DNA of 7,648 nucleotides from Bacteroidota bacterium (GTDB lineage: Bacteria > Bacteroidota > Bacteroidia > Chitinophagales > Chitinophagaceae): contig JAGWPI010000234.1 of NCBI GenBank assembly GCA_028877005.1, positions 1 to 7,648 on the forward strand. Reading direction: 5' to 3'. The notes below the pieces were generated by a model, which was not told the origin of the DNA, did not search any database, and worked only from the letters and a program-made list of their open reading frames with translations. The translations under genes were made by a program, and so were the position numbers. Within the stretch, counting starts at the first letter, position 1. Each line of letters starts with the position of its first letter. Of this stretch, positions 1 through 6,178 are shown in pieces.

Positions 1-1
1 T

Positions 2-901
2 AGAACAGGTTTATATTATGGTTTAGAAGTTTTTGGCATTATGCGCGGTTATAATGGTATGTTAGAAGATGACATTGTACCCATGAATAGTAGAAGCGTA
101 GCGAATATTATACAACGTGGGGGTACTATTTTAAAAACTGCCAGAAGTAAAGACTTTTTTGAAACTGAAGGGAGAAAAAGAGCCTATAACAATCTTAAAA
201 AATATGGTATTGATGGCTTAGTCATTATTGGCGGAGATGGAAGTTTTAGAGGTGCACAACGTTTTGCCAATGAGTTTGATATTCCTTGTATAGGCATACC
301 GGGCACCATTGATAAGGATATGGCCGGAACTGATTATACCATAGGTTTTGATACAGCCGTAAACACTGCCGTTGATGCCATTGATAAAATTAGAGATACA
401 ATGGATGCACATGACCGTTTGTTTATTGTGGAAGTTATGGGCCGCGATGCCGGATACATTGCTTTACATAGCGGCATTGCAACAGGTGCAGAAAATATTT
501 TAATTCCTGAAACCAAAACAGATATTGAAGAGTTAATTCACTCTTTAACTGAAAAAGAAAAAAGAAAAAAACTGGTAAATTTAATTGTAGTAGCAGAAGG
601 AGAAGAATTTGGCGGTGCTGAAGAAATTGCCAAAGTTATTAAAGAACGTGTACCAAATGCCGATACTCGAGTATGTATTCTAGGGCATATTCAACGTGGT
701 GGTGCACCCAGTTGTCATGATCGATTGGTGGCAAGCCACATGGGCTATTATGCCGTAGAAAGTTTATTAATTGGAAGGCATAATGTAATGGTGGGTGTTA
801 TTAATAACAAAATTCACTATACACCTTTAGATATGGCTGTAAAAGAAAGGCAAGCCATTGGTCAGGAATGGATGAAAATTGTAAAAATTCTTGCATCTTA
901 A
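2..901 (+). CDS. pfkA: ATP-dependent 6-phosphofructokinase, 5'-truncated by window edge
   Basis: This enzyme phosphorylates fructose-6-phosphate to fructose-1,6-bisphosphate with ATP, the committed step of cytosolic glycolysis. The frame is open from base 2, and the codons before the ATG at 41 (RTGLYYGLEVFGI) continue the family alignment, so 41 is an internal Met. By comparison with the roughly 320-residue E. coli enzyme about 25 N-terminal residues are missing, including the GGDAPGMN nucleotide loop. Counting from Met41, visible motifs are GGDGS (64-68), PGTID (87-91, with the catalytic Asp at 91), MGRDAG (133-138) and HIQRGG (216-221). Gly in GGDGS and in PGTID are the residues typical of ATP-using rather than pyrophosphate-using enzymes. 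The residue after the catalytic Asp is Lys, where E. coli has Asn. The stop lies 29 bases before pyk, so the two probably share a transcript. Function is confident; only the N-terminus is unseen. Confidence 0.96.
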   Translation, partial: RTGLYYGLEVFGIMRGYNGMLEDDIVPMNSRSVANIIQRGGTILKTARSKDFFETEGRKRAYNNLKKYGIDGLVIIGGDGSFRGAQRFANEFDIPCIGIPGTIDKDMAGTDYTIGFDTAVNTAVDAIDKIRDTMDAHDRLFIVEVMGRDAGYIALHSGIATGAENILIPETKTDIEELIHSLTEKEKRKKLVNLIVVAEGEEFGGAEEIAKVIKERVPNADTRVCILGHIQRGGAPSCHDRLVASHMGYYAVESLLIGRHNVMVGVINNKIHYTPLDMAVKERQAIGQEWMKIVKILAS

Positions 902-930
902 ATACTTAGCAAAGCAAACAAACCAACTAT

Positions 931-2424
931 ATGTCTAAAAACATTGAAAAGTACCTGTACAGCAACATGAACAAAGAAGCAGGTATTGAACACGCCTATC
1001 ATAGAACCAAAATAGTAGCCACCGTTGGGCCTGCCTGTAATACCTATGATAAATTATTAGACCTTGTTAAAGCAGGTGTAAATATTTTTCGTCTAAATTT
1101 TTCGCATGGTACCCATGAAGATAAATTAGAAGTAATTCAATATATCAGAAAAATAAATGAAACCCAACCCTACAATATTGCCATTTTAGGTGATTTACAA
1201 GGACCTAAACTTCGTGTGGGTGAAATTGAAAACGGGGCATTGGAAATTAATCCGGGTGATATTCTCACTTTTACATCAAAAGAAAAAGTAGTAGGTACTA
1301 AAGAAAAAATATATGTTTCCTATCCTAACCTACACAATGATGTTGAAGTAGGCAATAAAATTTTAATTGATGATGGCAAATTAGAAGTTGTAGTAGATGC
1401 TATTACAGCCTCTGGAGATGTAAAAGTAAAAGTAACTTATGGTGGCATTTTACTTCCTAAAAAGGGGGTAAACTTGCCTGATACTAAAATTTCACTCCCA
1501 TCAATGACAGAAAAAGATGTTGCAGATTTTGAATTTATTGTTGATAATGATTTAGATTGGATTGCTTTATCATTTGTTAGGAAAGCAGAGGATATAATTG
1601 ACTTGAAAAGAAGGGTACTAGAAAAGAAAAGCAAAATTAAAGTAATGGCAAAAATTGAAATGCCTTCTGCTTTAGTAGACTTAAGAAATATCATTATTGA
1701 ATCAGATGGCATTATGGTAGCTAGAGGCGATTTGGGAGTTGAATTACCTGTTGAAAAAGTACCTATGGCGCAACGCGATATTATACGCAAATGCATTCAC
1801 AGAGCAAAACCTGTAATTGTGGCAACACAAATGATGGAAAGTATGATGGATAGAGTAAAACCCAATCGCAGTGAAATTACCGACGTAGCCAATGCCGTAT
1901 TAGAAGGTGCAGATGCAGTAATGTTAAGCGGCGAAACAGCTACAGGTAATCATCCACAACTTGTAGTAGAAACAATGCGTAAAATTATTACTGAAGTAGA
2001 AAATACAGAATATCGTTATAATAGAGAAGAAGATTTAAAACCCCAACCTCACTCTCCCTCTTTTTTAAGTGATGCTGTTTGTTACAATGCTTGTAAAATG
2101 GCAGAAGATGTAAATGCACAGGCTTTAATAGGGATGACACAAAGCGGTTATACTGCTTTTATGCTAAGTAGCTATCGCCCCAGAGCCCCCTTATACATAT
2201 TCACCAAAGAAAAAACATTAGTCAATCAGTTAAGTTTAAGCTGGGGTGTAAGGGCATTTCACTATGATGAAGAAGAAAGTTTAGATGATATTATTTTCGA
2301 CCAAATTAATATTCTAAAACAGCGAGGTTTCATCAAATCTAATGATGTAGTAGTTAATACAGGAAGTACACCCATCGATAAACATTTACCAACCAATGTA
2401 CTAAAAGTTACAAAAGTAGATTAA
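931..2424 (+). CDS. pyk: Pyruvate kinase
   Basis: Transfers phosphate from phosphoenolpyruvate to ADP, giving pyruvate and ATP, as the last step of glycolysis in the cytosol. At 497 residues it has normal family length, with a leader of about 24 residues before the first barrel strand (RTKIVATVGPA, 25-35). Motifs in order: substrate-binding RLNFSHG (54-60), LQGPKLRV (89-96), B domain about 97-190, active-site KIE (241-243), ARGDLG (264-269), VATQMMESM (297-305), SEITDVANAV (314-323), MLSGETA (331-337). The C-terminal domain carries a phosphate-loop-like TQSGYT (403-408), which suggests a possible allosteric sugar-phosphate site. Leu89, Gln90, Lys93 and Val96 match the K+-independent clade signature. 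Met244 follows KIE where the usual family pattern has N, K, R, S or T. No Shine-Dalgarno precedes the ATG; it is the first Met in frame and matches expected length. The gene ends in TAA TGA TAA and a terminator, marking the end of the pfkA-pyk unit. Confidence 0.97.
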   Translation: MSKNIEKYLYSNMNKEAGIEHAYHRTKIVATVGPACNTYDKLLDLVKAGVNIFRLNFSHGTHEDKLEVIQYIRKINETQPYNIAILGDLQGPKLRVGEIENGALEINPGDILTFTSKEKVVGTKEKIYVSYPNLHNDVEVGNKILIDDGKLEVVVDAITASGDVKVKVTYGGILLPKKGVNLPDTKISLPSMTEKDVADFEFIVDNDLDWIALSFVRKAEDIIDLKRRVLEKKSKIKVMAKIEMPSALVDLRNIIIESDGIMVARGDLGVELPVEKVPMAQRDIIRKCIHRAKPVIVATQMMESMMDRVKPNRSEITDVANAVLEGADAVMLSGETATGNHPQLVVETMRKIITEVENTEYRYNREEDLKPQPHSPSFLSDAVCYNACKMAEDVNAQALIGMTQSGYTAFMLSSYRPRAPLYIFTKEKTLVNQLSLSWGVRAFHYDEEESLDDIIFDQINILKQRGFIKSNDVVVNTGSTPIDKHLPTNVLKVTKVD

Positions 2425-2448
2425 TGATAAATGCCGCTCATTTTATCA

Positions 2449-2484
2449 AAAAAAGATTCTTCCTTTGAAGAATCTTTTTTATTT
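2449..2484 (+). terminator. Intrinsic terminator after pyk
   Basis: A perfect 14-bp inverted repeat pairs 2449-2462 (AAAAAAGATTCTTC) with 2467-2480 (GAAGAATCTTTTTT) around the 4-nt loop CTTT. The 3' arm ends in a run of six T, giving a U-tract, and further T follow at 2482-2485. It lies 24 bases after the pyk stop and 26 bases before the next start. The A/T arms make the structure symmetrical, so it could also stop transcription from the other strand. It separates the glycolytic pair from the exported-enzyme genes and implies that the next gene has its own promoter. That promoter would have to overlap or lie within the terminator region, because only about 30 bases remain. Confidence 0.85.
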
Positions 2485-2510
2485 TCAGTCATCTTAATCA
2501 ATAAACTGCC

Positions 2511-4367
2511 ATGCGAAAAATTGTATTCATCTTTATTATTCTCCCAATAATTTCATTTGCACAAAATACCGACTCAGCTTGGATTGTGCAAAATTATACA
2601 AAAAAAGAAGTATATATACCTATGCGTGATGGAGTAAAATTGTTTACGTCCATTTATCTACCAAAGGATATTTCTTCACAACATCCCATTTTAATGACAC
2701 GTACACCATACTCTTGTGCTCCTTATGGGGAAAAGGAATTTAGAAAGTTTTGGCGCAATCATTACAAAACTTATCTAAAAGAAAATTTTATAATGGTTAT
2801 TCAAGATGTGAGAGGCCGATGGATGAGTGAAGGTGAATTTGTGAACATTCGCCCTTACATTCCCAATAAAAAAAACAAAACAGATGTAGATGAAGCATCA
2901 GATACTTATGATACTATTGATTGGTTAATTCACAATCTTAATCATAACAACGGCAATGTAGGTGTATTTGGAATTTCTTATCCAGGATTTTATACTGCTA
3001 TGGCAGCACTAAGCAACCATCCTGCATTAAAAGCTGTTAGTCCGCAAGCACCGGTAACCGATTGGTTTATGGGAGATGACTTTCACCATAATGGTGCTTT
3101 TTTCGCCATGGATGCATTTGCTTTTTATTCTTCTTTCGGTAAACCTAGACCCCATCCCACTACCGTTGCCCCAAAGCCTTTTGATTACCCTATAAAAGAT
3201 AATTATCGTTTTTATTTAACCACTGGTGCTTTACCTAATTTAACCCGTTTATTGGGAGATAGCGTAGCATTTTGGAATGATTTAATGAATCATCCTAATT
3301 ATACATCATGGTGGCAAGAACGAAATGACAGAAATTTTATGCAAAATATTTTACCTACAACCGCTTCTCTTGTGGTTGGTGGTTTATTTGATGCAGAAGA
3401 TTGTTTTGGCGCATGGAATTTATATAAAGCCATTGAAACAAAAGCAAAAAATAATAACAAATTAGTAATGGGGCCCTGGTATCATGGGCAATGGGCAAGT
3501 GGAGATGGCACTCATTTGGGCAATGTACAATTTGATAGTAATACTGCCGAATGGTATGCACAAAAGATTGAAATACCCTACTTTAATTACTATTTAAATA
3601 ATACCGGAAATGTTGATGGTATTGCCGAGGCCAATATTTTTTTTAGCGGTAAAAATGAATGGCATCAGTTCAATGCTTGGCCACCTGCTAACATACAAAT
3701 GCAACCTATTTATCTGGAAAAAAATGGTTCACTCTCTTTTATTGATAAAAACAATAAAGCAATATCATTTGATGAATATATCAGTGACCCCGCCAAACCC
3801 GTACCGTATACAGATGGCATTCACGAAAACAGAACCCGAGAATATATGGTAGATGATCAGCGATTTGCCGCTACCCGACCAGATGTTTTGGTATTTGAAA
3901 CACCTCCTTTGGAACAAGATATTACATTGGCTGGCCCGCTTACAGCCCACTTAAAAGTAAGCATTTCGGGTTCAGATGCTGATTTTGTAGTAAAATTAAT
4001 TGATGTATTTCCTGAAAACTTTAGTTACACCAATCATGATACATACCATATGGGTGGTTATGAAATGTTAGTTCGAGGCGAAATTATGCGTGGTCGTTAT
4101 AGAATGAGTTTTGAAAAGCCGGAAGCATTTGTACCTAACGTACCTACCATTGTTCAATATACCTTACCCGATGTTGCACATACCTTTCAAAAAGGCCATA
4201 AAATAATGATTCAGATTCAAAGTTCTTGGTTTCCTTTGGTTGATCGCAACCCCCAACAATATATTGATATCTATCACGCCAAAAACAGCGACTTTAAAAA
4301 GGCAACCATTCGCATCTACCATCATGATTCCTATATTCAGTTACCTATTTTGCCTAACTTTAATTAA
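2511..4367 (+). CDS. Exported CocE/NonD-family alpha/beta hydrolase (peptidase S15 superfamily, AEH-like)
   Basis: A serine hydrolase of 618 residues, predicted to be exported and to cleave ester or amide bonds; the true substrate is unknown. Residues 1-17 form a signal peptide (MRKIVFIFIILPIISFA) followed by Gln18. The catalytic domain spans about 34-345: nucleophile Ser156 in GISYPG (154-159), Asp294 in GGLFDAED (290-297), His325 in GPWYHG (321-326). The C-terminal jelly-roll of the S15 superfamily spans about 350-608. GDD (188-190) and Glu296/Asp297 sit where alpha-amino-acid ester hydrolases have the carboxylate cluster that binds the substrate's amino group. Length and spacing also fit that group, which includes enzymes once named glutaryl-7-ACA acylases; X-prolyl dipeptidyl-peptidase or cocaine-esterase-like activity are alternatives. 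The ATG is chosen because it begins the signal peptide. It lies 30 bases after the terminator and is followed after 72 bases by the GH20 gene, likely in one transcript. Confidence 0.9.
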   Translation: MRKIVFIFIILPIISFAQNTDSAWIVQNYTKKEVYIPMRDGVKLFTSIYLPKDISSQHPILMTRTPYSCAPYGEKEFRKFWRNHYKTYLKENFIMVIQDVRGRWMSEGEFVNIRPYIPNKKNKTDVDEASDTYDTIDWLIHNLNHNNGNVGVFGISYPGFYTAMAALSNHPALKAVSPQAPVTDWFMGDDFHHNGAFFAMDAFAFYSSFGKPRPHPTTVAPKPFDYPIKDNYRFYLTTGALPNLTRLLGDSVAFWNDLMNHPNYTSWWQERNDRNFMQNILPTTASLVVGGLFDAEDCFGAWNLYKAIETKAKNNNKLVMGPWYHGQWASGDGTHLGNVQFDSNTAEWYAQKIEIPYFNYYLNNTGNVDGIAEANIFFSGKNEWHQFNAWPPANIQMQPIYLEKNGSLSFIDKNNKAISFDEYISDPAKPVPYTDGIHENRTREYMVDDQRFAATRPDVLVFETPPLEQDITLAGPLTAHLKVSISGSDADFVVKLIDVFPENFSYTNHDTYHMGGYEMLVRGEIMRGRYRMSFEKPEAFVPNVPTIVQYTLPDVAHTFQKGHKIMIQIQSSWFPLVDRNPQQYIDIYHAKNSDFKKATIRIYHHDSYIQLPILPNFN

Positions 4368-4381
4368 ATGCAATCAATACC

Positions 4382-4407
4382 TACAAGTTTAAACAAACAT
4401 ACTTGTA
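4382..4407. repeat. Short inverted repeat in the gap before the GH20 gene
   Basis: TACAAGT (4382-4388) and its exact reverse complement ACTTGTA (4401-4407) flank a 12-base A-rich spacer. It lies 33 bases before the chosen hexosaminidase start and 15 bases after the preceding stop. It could be a regulator binding site or a weak hairpin in the intercistronic leader. There is no T-tract, so it does not look like a terminator. Seven-base arms can occur by chance in AT-rich sequence. Confidence 0.3.
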
Positions 4408-4439
4408 ACGTATTAAATTTTATTCAATTAATCACCAAC

Positions 4440-6095
4440 ATGAAAAAAATATTTTTAATTTTAATTTTCCTTCCTGCCAAATTTCTTTTTGCCCAAAGCA
4501 ATGGGATACACATTATACCAGAACCGGTAAAAATTACTGTACAAAGCGGAAATTTTATCATCACTCCTAAAACTGTTATCATAGTAGGCGATTCTGGAGA
4601 TATGCATGCAGCAAATTTTTTGAACCATTATCTAAATAAAAATTATCATTTTCAATTACCCATTAATACCAACCCTACAAATGGAAAAATAACTATTGCC
4701 ACTAAAAAATTTATTAAAGCACCACAAAATGCTGAACATTATTCCTTTGTGTCTACACCTAACGGAGTTAGTATTTCCGGCAATAGTTATGTGGGTAGTT
4801 TTTATGGCGTACAAACACTTATTCAATTATTGCCGGTAAATTTTACAGATGGCCAACTACCTATAGCTGCTGTAAACATTGAGGATGAGCCACGTTTTGC
4901 CTATAGAGGTATGCATTTAGATGTTGGACGCCACTTTTTTTCAGTTGATTTTATAAAAGAGTATATTGATTTTATTGCATTATATAAAATGAATACCTTT
5001 CATTGGCATTTAACCGAAGATCAGGGTTGGCGCATTGAAATAAAAAAGTATCCAAAATTAACCACAATTGGCGCCTACCGAAATGGTACTATTATTGGTC
5101 ATGCACCGGGCACAGGAAACGACAAGATAAAATATGGTGGCTATTATACCCAGAAACAAATTAAAGAAATTGTACAATATGCAGCCAACCGTTTTATTAC
5201 CATTATTCCTGAAATTGAAATGCCCGGCCATGCTTCTGCAGCTATAGCTGCTTATCCCGAACTGAGTTGTTTTCCGGAAAAAAATACTCCAACACCACAA
5301 AATAAACAATTGTGGAGTGGAGATACTACCGGTAAACAAGTACAACAAAGCTGGGGTGTATTTGATGATGTTTTTTGCCCAAGTGAATATACATTTCATT
5401 TTATAGAAAATGTACTTGATGAAGTAATGCAATTATTTCCATCAAAATATATTCATATAGGTGGCGACGAATGCCCTAAAAACTATTGGAAAGCTTCTGC
5501 ATTATGTCAGCAATTAATGAAAGAAAAAGGACTTAAAGATGAACATGAATTACAAAGCTATTTTATTCAACGAGTTGAAAAATATATTAATAGTAAGGGT
5601 AGGCAAATTATTGGCTGGGATGAAATATTAGAAGGCGGACTAGCACCTAATGCAACGGTAATGAGCTGGCGTGGAGAAAAAGGTGGTATTGAAGCAGCCC
5701 AACAAAAACACAATGTTATTATGACACCCGGTGCTTGGTGCTATTTTGATCATAGCCAAAATAAACCTGAAGACTCATTAACCATTGGTGGCTATACACC
5801 TGTTCAGAAAGTATATAGTTATGAACCCGTCCCAAAAGAATTAAATAAAAATGAAATTAAATTTATTTTAGGGGCACAAGGAAATGTTTGGACGGAATAC
5901 ATGGCTTATCCTACTAAAGTTGAATATATGATATTACCCAGAATGAGTGCACTTAGTGAAGTACTATGGAGTCCGGCTGAAAAAAAAGATTGGAAAAATT
6001 TTAAAAACAAATTAGAATTTGATACAAAACGTTATCAATTATGGCAAGTACACTTTAACGAAAATTGGCACCAAAACATTACCACAAATCGCTAA
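4440..6095 (+). CDS. Exported GH20 beta-N-acetylhexosaminidase
   Basis: Removes terminal beta-linked GlcNAc or GalNAc from glycans such as chitooligosaccharides, in the periplasm or at the surface. The start at 4440 gives 551 residues beginning with signal peptide MKKIFLILIFLPAKFLFA (1-18), then Gln19. An upstream in-frame ATG at 4368 would add 24 residues before it and is rejected. Domains: GH20b-type N-terminal domain about 22-145; catalytic TIM barrel about 154-512. Motifs: YRGMHLD (155-161, substrate Arg156), FHWHLTEDQGWR (187-198), EIEMPGH (258-264), HIGGDE (339-344) with the catalytic pair Asp343/Glu344 of substrate-assisted catalysis, GWDEIL (392-397), SWRG (409-412), NVWTEY (482-487). 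All active-site landmarks expected for GH20 are present. No lipobox Cys and no added carbohydrate-binding or secretion-sorting domain is seen. It follows the CocE-like gene by 72 bases and precedes nagB, fitting amino-sugar scavenging. The family is certain; the natural substrate is inferred. Confidence 0.95.
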   Translation: MKKIFLILIFLPAKFLFAQSNGIHIIPEPVKITVQSGNFIITPKTVIIVGDSGDMHAANFLNHYLNKNYHFQLPINTNPTNGKITIATKKFIKAPQNAEHYSFVSTPNGVSISGNSYVGSFYGVQTLIQLLPVNFTDGQLPIAAVNIEDEPRFAYRGMHLDVGRHFFSVDFIKEYIDFIALYKMNTFHWHLTEDQGWRIEIKKYPKLTTIGAYRNGTIIGHAPGTGNDKIKYGGYYTQKQIKEIVQYAANRFITIIPEIEMPGHASAAIAAYPELSCFPEKNTPTPQNKQLWSGDTTGKQVQQSWGVFDDVFCPSEYTFHFIENVLDEVMQLFPSKYIHIGGDECPKNYWKASALCQQLMKEKGLKDEHELQSYFIQRVEKYINSKGRQIIGWDEILEGGLAPNATVMSWRGEKGGIEAAQQKHNVIMTPGAWCYFDHSQNKPEDSLTIGGYTPVQKVYSYEPVPKELNKNEIKFILGAQGNVWTEYMAYPTKVEYMILPRMSALSEVLWSPAEKKDWKNFKNKLEFDTKRYQLWQVHFNENWHQNITTNR

Positions 6096-6099
6096 ATAA

Positions 6100-6115
6100 A
6101 CGCAAACGTTTGCTG
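6100..6115. promoter_or_regulatory. Putative LacI/PurR-family operator
   Basis: GCAAACGTTTGC (6102-6113) is a perfect 12-bp palindrome centred on CG. With flanking bases it reads ACGCAAACGTTTGCTG, very close to the known E. coli PurR box pattern ACGCAAACGTTTGCGT, and it has the central CpG typical of LacI-family operators. It begins 5 bases after the hexosaminidase stop and ends 65 bases before the nagB-like start, so it most likely controls the latter. The regulator is not in the window. A symmetric 12-mer without a loop is unlikely to act as a terminator. That a LacI-family protein binds here is inference. Confidence 0.6.
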
Positions 6116-6143
6116 CTAATTTCAAAAATTAATGAAAATATCG

Positions 6144-6151
6144 TACTTTTA
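6144..6151 (+). promoter_or_regulatory. Possible -7 promoter box for the nagB-like gene
   Basis: TACTTTTA matches the Bacteroidota -7 consensus TAnnTTTG except for the last base. It would place the transcript start near 6157, leaving a leader of about 20 A-rich bases before the ATG at 6179. No TTG is found at the usual distance upstream; the nearest TTTG (6109-6112) lies inside the palindrome and is too far away. This is a weak call in AT-rich sequence. Confidence 0.3.
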
Positions 6152-6178
6152 ACCAGCAAAAAAACGCAAAAAATTGTT

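Noticed and set aside
41..43. ATG at 41 as the start of phosphofructokinase
   Set aside because: The same frame is open back to base 2 and encodes conserved family sequence before it; the enzyme would otherwise lack its first ATP-binding segment.
1437..1796. 119-codon open frame on the minus strand inside pyk
   Set aside because: It lies wholly within conserved pyruvate kinase coding sequence and its translation resembles no family; it is a shadow frame.
3610..3852. 80-codon plus-strand frame inside the CocE-like gene
   Set aside because: It is an out-of-frame reading of the S15 C-terminal domain, with no start signal or recognisable product.
5058..5432. 124-codon open frame on the minus strand inside the GH20 gene
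   Set aside because: It overlaps catalytic-domain coding sequence with clear motifs on the plus strand, and its translation is Cys/Phe-rich with no recognisable domain.
6109..6112. TTTG as the -33 element of the nagB promoter
   Set aside because: The distance to the TACTTTTA box is about 31 bases, longer than the usual spacing in Bacteroidota promoters.
6102..6113. The palindrome as a transcription terminator for the GH20 gene
   Set aside because: A six-base arm with no loop and no following T-run cannot form a good terminator hairpin; an operator fits better.
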